From CAXBID01 sp049791475 (GTDB lineage: Bacteria > Bacteroidota > Bacteroidia > Flavobacteriales > Flavobacteriaceae), in the NCBI GenBank assembly GCA_049791475.1, contig JBAQZZ010000052.1:1-8918 (forward strand): 8,918 nt of DNA, given 5' to 3'. Of this stretch, positions 1-6,803 are shown piece by piece. Both the position numbers and the translations under genes were made by a program. The first letter of the stretch is position 1. Every line of letters starts with the position of its first letter. Below the pieces are notes generated by a model. It was not told where the DNA came from and made no database searches. It saw only the letters and a program-made list of their open reading frames with translations.

Positions 1-8
1 ATGTAACA

Positions 9-179
9 ATGAGTTTAAAAGAACTTGAATCTCATCGAGAACATACCGAAAAATTGGATAATATCGGAATTGAATTGCTAAATGAAATTTATAAAAACGG
101 AATATTTAGCGATTTAAATATTAACAGATATGTTTATTATAGCAGAGGAATTGACAAACCAATAGTTGAACTGAACTGA
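9..179 (+). CDS. Small hypothetical protein (56 aa), orphan
   Basis: This is an open frame from ATG at 9 to TGA at 177-179 giving a 56-residue, soluble, charged peptide. It begins MSLKELESHREHTEKL and ends KPIVELN. I do not recognise the family. An in-frame ATG-TAA pair at 1-6 could be the last codons of a gene to the left, with this start 2 nt after that stop, which would fit a downstream operon member, but the left gene is outside the window. There is no signal peptide or membrane segment. The ORF is followed directly by repeat-like DNA, so it may be the last gene of an accessory block or a truncated remnant. Codon use looks like the neighbours. Confidence that it is translated is modest. 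Confidence 0.4.
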   Translation: MSLKELESHREHTEKLDNIGIELLNEIYKNGIFSDLNINRYVYYSRGIDKPIVELN

Positions 180-192
180 AAAAAGCACTATT

Positions 193-303
193 TACAACAA
201 CGTGTATAATTCATTGCTAGTACTTGCCTACTTACGAAAATCCTCGCGGATTTTCTATTCGGTTTGTATTTGCTAATTTAGTTGCTGAAACACGCAACGA
301 AAT
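193..303. repeat. Imperfect palindromic intergenic element
   Basis: A non-coding stretch of about 110 nt folds on itself. The centre is a perfect 8-bp stem with a TCGC loop: GAAAATCC at 236-243 and GGATTTTC at 248-255. Looser complementarity continues outward (TTGCTAGTACTTGCC near 214-228 against GGTTTGTATTTGCTAA near 261-276), and CGTGT at 201-205 pairs with ACACG at 290-294. From memory the outline (GTGTATAAT..ATTGCTAG at the left, CACGCAACGAAA at the right) matches a repeat family scattered between genes in Flavobacteriia. I could not search for copies. Confidence 0.5.
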
Positions 304-344
304 CATTAAACGAACTTCCTAAAACTTTCAATCAGTTACTTTTT

Positions 345-492
345 CGCGTTAGGGTTGAAGCGGCATCCTTTTTTGTGCTTCATTTAAGTTTGGTTTAGAA
401 CTCATTCAAGATATATAAAAACACTTGATGAGATACTGAAACAAGTTCAGCACAAGAAAGATATAGCAAAAAGCCCGACCCTCGGGTAACGC
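345..492. repeat. Structured repeat-like element, three-way-junction fold
   Basis: Nested complementarities suggest one folded unit. A closing stem pairs GCGTTA (346-351) with TAACGC (487-492). A long arm pairs CTTTTTTGTGC (368-378) with GCACAAGAAAG (450-460), 10 of 11, and continues inside through CTCATTCAAG (401-410) and CTTGATGAG (424-432) with one bulge. A second short arm is CCCGA (474-478) and TCGGG (482-486). Read on the minus strand it begins GTTGGGCGTTACCC and ends CCGCTTCAACCCTAACGC, a pattern I recall as a recurrent Bacteroidota intergenic sequence. There is no ORF of note in 180-666. It could be a REP-like element or an RNA; nothing here shows which. Confidence 0.5.
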
Positions 493-606
493 CCAACTTC
501 TTGTTATACTAATAAGAACTATTGAAAATCAATCAAAGTAACTCAACCTAAAACTTTAAGAAAAGAGACTTCTTGCTTCAAGGAAATTTAATAAATTTGA
601 AAACCG

Positions 607-634
607 TGTCCCCTTTTTTAATTTGGTAAACGTC
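607..634 (+). promoter_or_regulatory. Putative ECF sigma promoter of the YCII/ECF42 unit
   Basis: TGTCCCC at 607-613 and CGTC at 631-634 are separated by 17 nt, as expected of -35 and -10 elements read by an ECF sigma factor. Transcription would start near 641, about 25 nt before the ATG at 667. As I recall, ECF42 regulators recognise TGTCGA with CGTC-like -10 boxes in front of their own DGPF-gene operons, so autoregulation is the natural inference. A weaker housekeeping alternative is TTG (573-575) with TAAATTTG (592-599), spacer 16 nt, shorter than usual for this phylum. Confidence 0.5.
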
Positions 635-666
635 TTAACTATATACAAACCATAACATATATAATT

Positions 667-1014
667 ATGAAACAATTTATGATGATTTTTATTGGAGCAG
701 ATTATGCTGCTTTAGGCCTTTCACCAGAAGAATTACAAAGTAGAATGGGCAAATGGTTCGCTTGGGGAAACAAAATGGAAGAAGCTGGTGTGCTACGCGG
801 CGGTGAAGCATTAACACCGCAAATTAAAAGAGTAGTTGGTAAAAACCGAACGGTTACCGATTTAACCTCAGCAGAGGTTAAAGAAATTGTTGGTGGTTAT
901 TACACCGTTGAAGCTAAAGATTTTGATGCGGTTGTAAAAATTGCTCAAGATTATCCAGATTACGATTTAAACGGCACTGTCGAGATTCGTGAAATCATGG
1001 TTTTTGACCAGTAA
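667..1014 (+). CDS. YCII-related (DGPF-type) protein
   Basis: This 115-aa protein has the full layout of the DGPF branch of the YCII superfamily: N-terminal strand KQFMMIF, a helix with the W30-F-A-W33 segment, a GGEAL turn (45-49), the VTD..AEVKEIVGGYYTVEA core (63-83), and a C-terminal EIREIMVF strand. YCII proteins are small ferredoxin-fold-like dimers. The biochemical role of the DGPF branch is unknown, but its genes habitually sit beside ECF42-type sigma factor genes. Here the TAA stop overlaps the next ATG by one base (TAATG, 1012-1016), indicating translational coupling. The signature tetrapeptide is not DGPF: residues 65-68 read DLTS. The start was chosen because it fits family length and lies about 25 nt past the putative ECF promoter. 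There is no Shine-Dalgarno sequence, which is usual for Bacteroidota. Confidence 0.85.
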   Translation: MKQFMMIFIGADYAALGLSPEELQSRMGKWFAWGNKMEEAGVLRGGEALTPQIKRVVGKNRTVTDLTSAEVKEIVGGYYTVEAKDFDAVVKIAQDYPDYDLNGTVEIREIMVFDQ

Positions 1015-2261
1015 TGGAACCAAAACTCATAGACCATCTTTTTCGCTACCATAGCGGAAAGATGGTTTCTGTTTTAACTCGAATTTTTGGGCTAAAGCAT
1101 CTTGAAATTATTGAAGATGCTGTTCAAGATACGTTTATAAAAGCGAGTATTAGTTGGCGAAATAATCAACCTGAAAACCCTGAAGCGTGGTTAACAAAAG
1201 CTGCAAAAAATAGGGTTTTAGATATTTTTAGGAAACTAAAAACGGAACAAAAATACCTTCCAAACATCAATCAAGGCACGGACACCATTGCCATAAACGA
1301 CCTATTTTTAGACACTGAAATTGAAGACGCGCAACTCCGCATGATTTTTACAGCATGTCATCCAAAACTAGATTCTAGAGATCAGATTTCATTTGCTTTA
1401 AAGACGGTTTCGGGGTTTAGCATCAAAGAAATTTCTTCTGCATTACTTACCAAAGAAGACACGGTTAAAAAACGATTACTCAGAGCTAGAAAAACCATTC
1501 AACAATCAAAATTAAGGTTTAAAATACCTCAAGGCAAAGCCTTACCTGAGCGCTTAGAACGTGTTATGGAAGTTTTATATCTCATTTTTAATGAGGGTTT
1601 TCATTCTAATAAAAAAGAAAAACTAATTCGGAAAGAGTTGTGTGGAGAAGCCATTCGATTAACCCAAATGCTTTTAAAAAATAAGCTTACCCGAACTTCA
1701 GATGTTTATGCACTTTGCGCACTCATGTGTTTTCATTTGGCACGTTTAGATACTAAAACCAATTCGGAAAATGAACTTTTAGATTTAAAAAATCAAGATA
1801 GAACACAATGGTATTTTCCGCTAATAGAATTAGGAAATACCATGATGCATAAAGCGGTTGAAAACTCTGAATTTTCATGTTATCATTACGAAGCTGCTAT
1901 TGCCGCTGAACATTTAAAAGCGCCACGTTTTGAAAATACCAATTGGGATAAAATTTTATACTTGTATCAATGCCTAAATACTTTACAACCTATGCCTACA
2001 CATTTATTAACTATGGCGGTGGTTTGTTTACAAAAACAAGATTTTAAGATGGCTGAAAATTATTTTGAACAATTAAAACCCGAAGATTTCGGTCAACGAA
2101 GTTATTTGTTCTATGGCGCTAAGTCAGACTATTTTTCCGCCACTAATGAAGCATATAAGGCTATTAAGTATATTGATTTGGCTTTAAACTCTGTAATCAA
2201 TAGTCTCGAAAAAGAGTATTTAATTAAAAAGAAAGCTGTTTTAATTACTCAAAAAAAATAA
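1014..2261 (+). CDS. ECF42-type RNA polymerase sigma factor with C-terminal extension
   Basis: The 415-aa protein is far longer than a plain ECF sigma factor (about 180 aa). Region sigma-2 covers about residues 8-75, including EDAVQDTFIKA (34-44) and the -10-binding helix around NPEAWLTKAAKNRVLD. Sigma-4 lies at about 106-162 with the HTH ISFALKTVSGFSIKEI. From about 183 comes the conserved extension (DUF6596 as I recall), with IFNEGF (191-196), LCGEAIRL (209-216), QDR.QW (261-266) and EAAIAAEH (293-300). A TPR-like tail runs from about 330 to the end. Length matches the family. In ECF42 proteins the extension is needed for activity and takes the place of a classical anti-sigma factor; none is encoded next door. 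The coupled YCII gene is the usual partner. Regulation is probably autogenous. The inducing signal cannot be read from sequence. Confidence 0.93.
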   Translation: MEPKLIDHLFRYHSGKMVSVLTRIFGLKHLEIIEDAVQDTFIKASISWRNNQPENPEAWLTKAAKNRVLDIFRKLKTEQKYLPNINQGTDTIAINDLFLDTEIEDAQLRMIFTACHPKLDSRDQISFALKTVSGFSIKEISSALLTKEDTVKKRLLRARKTIQQSKLRFKIPQGKALPERLERVMEVLYLIFNEGFHSNKKEKLIRKELCGEAIRLTQMLLKNKLTRTSDVYALCALMCFHLARLDTKTNSENELLDLKNQDRTQWYFPLIELGNTMMHKAVENSEFSCYHYEAAIAAEHLKAPRFENTNWDKILYLYQCLNTLQPMPTHLLTMAVVCLQKQDFKMAENYFEQLKPEDFGQRSYLFYGAKSDYFSATNEAYKAIKYIDLALNSVINSLEKEYLIKKKAVLITQKK

Positions 2262-2344
2262 TTTCTTTTCTATCTTTAGGGTTGTAAATTTTATGCTAAC
2301 TTTAATAATAAAAAAACGGCATATTATTTGTTGGATAAAAAGCT

Positions 2345-3307
2345 ATGAAAAAACATTTAATTCTAACCTTAATTCTAATTTGTCCTTATTTCTTTTTTGG
2401 GCAAGCGAATAAATTTCTGAGACAAGCATTAAAAACTGAAGATTTAAATGAGAAAATTCAGCTCTTAACACAGGCTATTGAATCAGATCCCGAAAAGCTA
2501 GACGCTTATTTTTACAGAGGCATAGCCAAAAACGATTTGGGTGATTATTACGGCGCCATTGTAGATTATTCTAAAATAATTGTAGCTGAACCAGATGCTG
2601 ATACTTACTTTAACAGAGGAAATTCTAGATATAGTTTAGAAAATTTTGAAGGCGCTATAGAAGATTATACTAAAGCCATAGAGCTAGACCCTTATTTTGT
2701 AGATGCGATTTTTAGTTTAGGATGTGCTAAATATGATACCGGAGATTACAAAGCGGCACTAATAGATTTTAATAACGTTTTAAAAATTCAACCCTATTAC
2801 TCTAAAGTATATAGTTTAAGAGCGAACATCTATTCTAATCTTAAAGAATATAAAAAGGCTTTAGAAGATTATACTATGGCCATTTTAATAGACCCTAGTG
2901 CAGATTCATACTACAATAGAGGTATTTATTATATAGGAATAAACTACTACAAAAAAGCTAAATCTGATTTTAATAAAGCAATACGTATGAATGAAAATAG
3001 TGGCTTTGCCTATTTTTATCGTGGAGCAACTGAATTACTTTTAGGAAAGTACAAAAATGCCCTTGAGGATTTTTCAACATCACTAAAAATTGATGATTTA
3101 GATTTTGATGCGATGCTGGGACTTGCCATAACCTATTACAAATTAAAAGATCTGCCAAATACCAAATTATATTTTAATAAAGCGAAAGACATCCTTGAAA
3201 CTAATTTAGAAGCGAAAGAAGGTATTGATTTGTTTGAAAACACGTACTGGTATCAAAATCAATATTATTTTTTCAATGAAAATTTTAATACACTAAAAAA
3301 CCTTTAA
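2345..3307 (+). CDS. Exported tetratricopeptide-repeat protein
   Basis: A 320-aa protein starts with a Sec-type signal peptide (MKK, then a hydrophobic stretch to about residue 18; likely cut after FFFG or GQA). The mature part is nearly all TPR: about seven 33-34-residue units begin near residues 52, 87, 119, 154, 187, 220 and 254, each with Y/F..RG at the first helix and A..D(Y/F)..A(I/L)..DP at the second (for example AIEDYTKAIELDP, 104-116). There is no catalytic domain, no lipobox and no transmembrane segment beyond the signal, so a periplasmic protein-protein scaffold is the reasonable inference. The partner is unknown. It starts 83 nt after the sigma factor stop on the same strand and could be co-transcribed or a target, but I see no clear promoter. 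Its stop is only 6 nt from the rsmG stop on the opposite strand. Confidence 0.85.
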   Translation: MKKHLILTLILICPYFFFGQANKFLRQALKTEDLNEKIQLLTQAIESDPEKLDAYFYRGIAKNDLGDYYGAIVDYSKIIVAEPDADTYFNRGNSRYSLENFEGAIEDYTKAIELDPYFVDAIFSLGCAKYDTGDYKAALIDFNNVLKIQPYYSKVYSLRANIYSNLKEYKKALEDYTMAILIDPSADSYYNRGIYYIGINYYKKAKSDFNKAIRMNENSGFAYFYRGATELLLGKYKNALEDFSTSLKIDDLDFDAMLGLAITYYKLKDLPNTKLYFNKAKDILETNLEAKEGIDLFENTYWYQNQYYFFNENFNTLKNL

Positions 3308-3313
3308 TAGGCT

Positions 3314-3943
3314 TTAACCTCTATATTTCATAGGCAAATGCACTACTTTTTTAGTATCATAAAATTCTTCTGAAAAGTAATCGCTTAAATTATAAATAGT
3401 TGTGGTTTTATAATCTTTAAGTTCCTCTGATAAATCGCCACCTTTTAAGTACAAAATGCCATTTTTAATATCGTGGTTTTGCTGCTTAGCAATTTTACCT
3501 TTTACCCAATGTACAAAGGTTGGCATTGCAGCCACTGCTCTACTTACAATAAAATCGTAATTCCCTGCAATAGCTTCTACTCTACTATGTGTTGTTTTTA
3601 CATTGGTTAAACCTAAACCTTCAACTACTTCATCAACAACTTTTAGCTTTTTAGCAATACTATCTACTAAATGAAATTGGCATTCTGGATACAAAATAGC
3701 CAATGGAATACCAGGAAAACCACCTCCAGTACCAACGTCTAAAATATGGCTTCCACTTTTAAATTGGATTACTTTTGCAATAGCTAACGAGTGCAAAACA
3801 TGCCGTAAATACAACTCGTCAATATCTTTTCTAGACACGACATTAATCTTTAAATTCCAGTCTTGATAGAGTGATTCTAATTGTTTGAATTTATATATTT
3901 GGTCTTCCGATAAGTTTGGAAAATACTTTAAAATAAGATTCAT
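3314..3943 (-). CDS. rsmG: 16S rRNA (guanine-527-N7)-methyltransferase RsmG
   Basis: This 209-aa protein is the SAM-dependent enzyme (formerly GidB) that methylates N7 of G527 in 16S rRNA in the 530 loop of the small subunit; loss in other bacteria gives low-level streptomycin resistance. The SAM-binding motif is textbook: ILDVGTGGGFPGIPLAI (residues 67-83), followed by acidic D94 in HLVDS, the family signature NVVSRKD (34-40) with LYLRHVLHS upstream of it in the fold, SRAVA (134-138), and the late LKGGDL (166-171) loop. Length is typical (about 205-215 aa). It is transcribed away from the desaturase gene and convergent with the TPR gene. A TAnnTTTG promoter lies right before it, giving a very short leader. 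No odd substitutions noticed. Confidence 0.96.
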   Translation of the reverse strand: MNLILKYFPNLSEDQIYKFKQLESLYQDWNLKINVVSRKDIDELYLRHVLHSLAIAKVIQFKSGSHILDVGTGGGFPGIPLAILYPECQFHLVDSIAKKLKVVDEVVEGLGLTNVKTTHSRVEAIAGNYDFIVSRAVAAMPTFVHWVKGKIAKQQNHDIKNGILYLKGGDLSEELKDYKTTTIYNLSDYFSEEFYDTKKVVHLPMKYRG

Positions 3944-3960
3944 TCTTGTTAAATTTTCAA

Positions 3961-3995
3961 CAAAAATATACTTTTTATATGCATATTTTTACAAA
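3961..3995 (-). promoter_or_regulatory. Putative housekeeping promoter of rsmG
   Basis: On the minus strand TATTTTTG (complement of 3961-3968) matches the Bacteroidota -7 consensus TAnnTTTG, and TTTG (complement of 3992-3995) could be the -33 element with a 23-nt spacer, at the long end of the accepted range. The start site would lie near 3953-3955, about 10 nt before the ATG, so the leader would be minimal. Confidence 0.5.
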
Positions 3996-4004
3996 AAAAT
4001 GGTA

Positions 4005-4033
4005 TTACTTAAGTTGGTTTATACCTATCTTTG
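4005..4033 (+). promoter_or_regulatory. Putative housekeeping promoter of the desaturase-aminotransferase operon
   Basis: TATCTTTG at 4026-4033, followed by C, is a perfect TAnnTTTGY -7 box. The matching -33 position carries TTA (4005-4007) instead of TTG, with an 18-nt spacer. Transcription would begin near 4040, leaving a leader of about 45 nt before ATG 4085. An inverted repeat CTTTG-C-CAAAG (4029-4039) overlaps the -7 box and the start site and could serve as an operator, though it may be chance. Confidence 0.55.
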
Positions 4034-4084
4034 CCAAAGGTATGATGAGCAATTTTTATTATTAATCGTATTAAAATTAATAGC

Positions 4085-5188
4085 ATGACAAAACAAGCAC
4101 TTTCATTTTCAAGAACTGACTCTGCGAAATTCTTTAGAACTCTTAACAAACGTGTTAATGATTATTTTAAAGAAAATAACGTAAAACGTACTGGTAACTG
4201 GAAAATATGGGTTAAAACTATAGTTATGTTTTCTCTATTTTTAACCCCTTACTTTTTAATTTTAACAATTCCAAACATTCCTGGTTGGGCACAATTATTA
4301 CTAACTGTGGTTATGGGTATTGGTATGGCAGGTGTTGGTATGAATGTAATGCATGATGGTAATCATGGATCTTTTTCTAATAAAGAATGGATTAACCGTT
4401 TAATGGGAAGTAGTATTTACATTCTTGCGGGTAACGCTTACAATTGGAAAGTACAACACAATGTTTTGCACCACACCTATACAAACATTCATGGCCATGA
4501 TGAAGATTTAGAAGCTGGTAGAATTTTACGTTTTACAGAACATTCTGAATGGAAATGGCATCATAAATTTCAACACTATTACTCTGTTTTACTTTATGGT
4601 TTACTAACAATAAATTGGGCCATTACTACCGATTGGCAACAAATGCGTCGTTATATGAAACGTAAATTATCTTACGGCAAATTTCCTAATCCTGTTTTGA
4701 ATTGGAGTAAACTTGTTATTTCTAAAATTATTTATGTTGGTATCTGGATAGTAATTCCAATGGTGTTTTTAGAAATTGCGTGGTGGAAAATACTCATAGG
4801 CTTTTTTATAATGCATTATACAGCTAGCTTAATTTTAAGCGTCGTATTTCAATTGGCTCACGTTATGGAAGAAGCTGAAATGCCATTACCTGAAAAAGAC
4901 GGTACAATGAAAAATACTTGGGCGGTTCATCAGCTTAAAACAACTATCAATTTTGGTACAAAAAACAAAATAGTAAATTGGTTTACAGGTGGTTTAAATC
5001 ATCAAGTAGAACATCATATTTTTCCGCATATTAGTCATGTTCATTATACTAAAATATCTAAAATAGTTAAGGATACTGCTAAAGAATTCAACTTACCATA
5101 TAACGAATATAAAACAACACGTAAGGCTATTATTGCTCATTTTAAACACTTAAGATTAATGGGAATGAAACCAGCTTTACAAGTTTAA
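4085..5188 (+). CDS. Membrane fatty-acid (acyl-CoA type) desaturase
   Basis: A 367-aa integral-membrane di-iron desaturase that introduces double bonds into acyl chains and so adjusts membrane fluidity. All three histidine boxes are present: HDGNH (90-94), HNVLHH (125-130) and HQVEHH (306-311). The third box fits the QxxHH form (Q307) typical of the linoleoyl/delta-6-like COG3239 branch, yet there is no cytochrome b5 domain, so an external electron donor is needed. Hydrophobic pairs lie at about 43-62 and 68-89 and at about 215-232 and 234-258, giving the usual four-helix topology with the boxes in the cytoplasm. Regiospecificity cannot be read from sequence. The gene heads an apparent two-gene operon with the aminotransferase gene 24 nt downstream and has its own -7 box. 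Length is normal and nothing is missing. Confidence 0.92.
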   Translation: MTKQALSFSRTDSAKFFRTLNKRVNDYFKENNVKRTGNWKIWVKTIVMFSLFLTPYFLILTIPNIPGWAQLLLTVVMGIGMAGVGMNVMHDGNHGSFSNKEWINRLMGSSIYILAGNAYNWKVQHNVLHHTYTNIHGHDEDLEAGRILRFTEHSEWKWHHKFQHYYSVLLYGLLTINWAITTDWQQMRRYMKRKLSYGKFPNPVLNWSKLVISKIIYVGIWIVIPMVFLEIAWWKILIGFFIMHYTASLILSVVFQLAHVMEEAEMPLPEKDGTMKNTWAVHQLKTTINFGTKNKIVNWFTGGLNHQVEHHIFPHISHVHYTKISKIVKDTAKEFNLPYNEYKTTRKAIIAHFKHLRLMGMKPALQV

Positions 5189-5212
5189 CCAATTTTATTT
5201 ACTACCAATTAA

Positions 5213-6397
5213 ATGCAATTACTTTCTGATAGAATTTTAAACATGGCTACATCTGCTACGTTAGCCATGGCAGCCAAAACAAGAGAACTTAGGGGTGAAG
5301 GAAAAGATATTATTGGTTTAAGTTTGGGCGAGCCAGATTTTAATACACCAGATTTTATTAAAGATGCAGCTATTCAAGCCATTCATGAAAATTATAATTC
5401 TTATACTCCAGTTGATGGTTACGTAGAATTAAAACAAGCCATTATTACCAAATTTAAACGTGATAATAATTTAACCTACACACTTCCACAAATTGTAGTA
5501 TCTACTGGTGCTAAACAATCTTTAGCTAATATTGCTGCGGTTTTGACAAATAAAGGTGATGAAGTTATTTTACCTTGCCCATATTGGGTAAGTTATGCCG
5601 ATTTAATTAAGCTTAACGATGGTGTTCCAGTAGAAGTAAAAACGTCTATTGATACCGATTTTAAAATGACCCCAAAGCAACTTGAAGCGGCAATTACACC
5701 AAACACTAAAATGATGTGGTTTAGTTCACCATGTAATCCAAGTGGTTCTGTTTACAGTAAAACTGAATTAAGAGCATTAGCTGATGTATTAGCAAAACAC
5801 CCTAATATTTATGTGGTTTCAGATGAAATTTACGAACACATAAATTATGGTGAAGGTCATGCAAGTATTGCAGAATTTAGCGATATGTATGATAGAACCA
5901 TAACAGTAAATGGTGTTTCTAAAGCTTTTGCTATGACGGGATGGCGAATTGGATACATTGGAGCTCCAGAAAAAATTGCTCGTGCCTGTAACAAAATGCA
6001 AGGACAAATTACAAGTGGCGCTAACTGTATTGCGCAACGTGCTGTAATTACAGCTTTAAATGCTGCACCTTCAGAAGTGCAATATATGATTGACGAGTTT
6101 AAAGTGCGTCGTGATTTAATACTTGATTTGCTAAGTAATATTGAAGGTTTTAAAACCAATACCCCGGAAGGTGCTTTTTATGTATTTCCAAATGTCACCC
6201 ATTTCTTTGGAAAAACATTAAAAGGAAAAACCATAAATAATGCTTCAGATTTTTCAATGTACTTATTAGAAGAAGCTCTAGTTGCTACGGTTGATGGTGG
6301 CGCTTTCGGAAATCCGGATTGTATTCGTATTTCTTACGCTGCTTCACAAGAACAAATTATTGAAGCTATTAAAAGAATAAAAGAAGCTGTTAGTTAA
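5213..6397 (+). CDS. Class I PLP-dependent aminotransferase, aspartate aminotransferase-like
   Basis: A 394-aa fold-type I aminotransferase of the 1b (AspB/Thermus AspC-like) group, probably transferring the amino group between aspartate and 2-oxoglutarate in the cytoplasm. Visible landmarks are SLGEPDFNTP (37-46), W125 of PYWVSY, N175 in SPCNPSG, D204 in SDEIYEH which contacts the pyridine nitrogen, the Schiff-base lysine K237 in NGVSKAFAMTGWRIGY with R245, and R372 in CIRISYA which binds the alpha-carboxylate. Length is typical. It follows the desaturase gene after 24 nt without a clear promoter of its own and is closed by a strong terminator, so the two are likely one transcript. Substrate range in this group is broad (aspartate, prephenate, aromatic amino acids), hence no gene symbol. 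Confidence 0.93.
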   Translation: MQLLSDRILNMATSATLAMAAKTRELRGEGKDIIGLSLGEPDFNTPDFIKDAAIQAIHENYNSYTPVDGYVELKQAIITKFKRDNNLTYTLPQIVVSTGAKQSLANIAAVLTNKGDEVILPCPYWVSYADLIKLNDGVPVEVKTSIDTDFKMTPKQLEAAITPNTKMMWFSSPCNPSGSVYSKTELRALADVLAKHPNIYVVSDEIYEHINYGEGHASIAEFSDMYDRTITVNGVSKAFAMTGWRIGYIGAPEKIARACNKMQGQITSGANCIAQRAVITALNAAPSEVQYMIDEFKVRRDLILDLLSNIEGFKTNTPEGAFYVFPNVTHFFGKTLKGKTINNASDFSMYLLEEALVATVDGGAFGNPDCIRISYAASQEQIIEAIKRIKEAVS

Positions 6398-6428
6398 CAA
6401 TTAACTACCTCTTTTAATTTAAATATAT

Positions 6429-6465
6429 AAACCTATCAGTTTTTAAAAAATTGATAGGTTTTTTT
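6429..6465 (+). terminator. Intrinsic terminator after the aminotransferase gene
   Basis: A stem of AACCTATCA (6430-6438) with TGATAGGTT (6452-6460), extendable through a G-T pair and A/T pairs toward the loop, is followed by a T run (6459-6465). It lies 32 nt past the aminotransferase stop. It may also limit read-through from the opposite side, since the gene at 6488-6742 ends 23 nt away. Confidence 0.85.
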
Positions 6466-6487
6466 ATGTTTTTTATAAAAAGTATTT

Positions 6488-6742
6488 CTAAGAAAAAACA
6501 GCTAAAATAATACATGTAAAAACAGATACTTTTATGGCAGTTTCTATACCTGTAGTCATTCGATATTGACTACTTTTTATACGCTGTCTAATTCCAAAAA
6601 TTGATTTTGAAGATATGTTGTTTAAACTCTCGTTTACAGCGCTTTTATATTCAGAATTTAAAAAACCCGAAGGTTCTGTAATTAAATCTTTTTGTTGTTT
6701 ATGTAATGGCTCTAAATCTTCAGTTGTTAATACTAATTCCAT
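6488..6742 (-). CDS. Small protein with C-terminal hydrophobic tail, unknown function
   Basis: An 84-aa protein I do not recognise. Residues 1-60 are polar and probably helical (acidic start MELVLTTEDLEPLHK, then a basic patch IRQRIKSSQYR at 51-61). Residues about 67-83 (IETAIKVSVFTCIILAVFS) form one hydrophobic segment that ends at the C-terminus, so it may be tail-anchored in the inner membrane with the polar part in the cytoplasm. The reading frame is credible because two separate promoter-like signals precede the ATG and the downstream terminator closes it. It stands alone: no gene on the same strand lies within 250 nt upstream, and the aminotransferase gene converges on it. An anti-sigma or stress-adaptor role would fit the promoter but is only a guess. 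Confidence 0.65.
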   Translation of the reverse strand: MELVLTTEDLEPLHKQQKDLITEPSGFLNSEYKSAVNESLNNISSKSIFGIRQRIKSSQYRMTTGIETAIKVSVFTCIILAVFS

Positions 6743-6769
6743 GATTGATAGTTTTAATGGTTATACAAA

Positions 6770-6798
6770 TAAGACGTTTGAACAATAAAAATGTTACA
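6770..6798 (-). promoter_or_regulatory. Putative ECF-type promoter of the 84-aa protein gene
   Basis: Reading the minus strand, TGTAACA (complement of 6792-6798) and CGTCTTA (complement of 6770-6776) are spaced so that TGTAAC and CGTC lie 16 nt apart, a classic ECF (extracytoplasmic stress) promoter geometry with a TnAAC-like -35 and CGTC -10. Transcription would start near 6763, about 20 nt before the ATG at 6742. Confidence 0.55.
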
Positions 6799-6803
6799 TA
6801 TAA

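Noticed and set aside
193..303. The palindrome as an integron attC site
   Set aside because: I could not place paired RYYYAAC and GTTRRRY core sites at the ends, and no integrase gene is in the window.
474..486. The CCCGA/TCGGG hairpin as a stand-alone intrinsic terminator
   Set aside because: The stem is not followed by a T run on either strand, and it fits better as one arm of the larger fold.
2970..3158. A 62-aa minus-strand frame
   Set aside because: Antisense to the regular TPR repeats of the exported protein, with no supporting signal.
3885..4088. A 67-aa plus-strand frame whose TGA overlaps the desaturase ATG as ATGA, resembling a coupled upstream gene
   Set aside because: It begins antisense inside rsmG, its composition is that of AT-rich spacer, and the likely desaturase promoter (-7 box 4026-4033) lies inside it.
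5819..6159. Two overlapping minus-strand frames of 72 and 100 aa
   Set aside because: They lie wholly inside the well-supported aminotransferase gene and show no family resemblance; they are antisense shadows.
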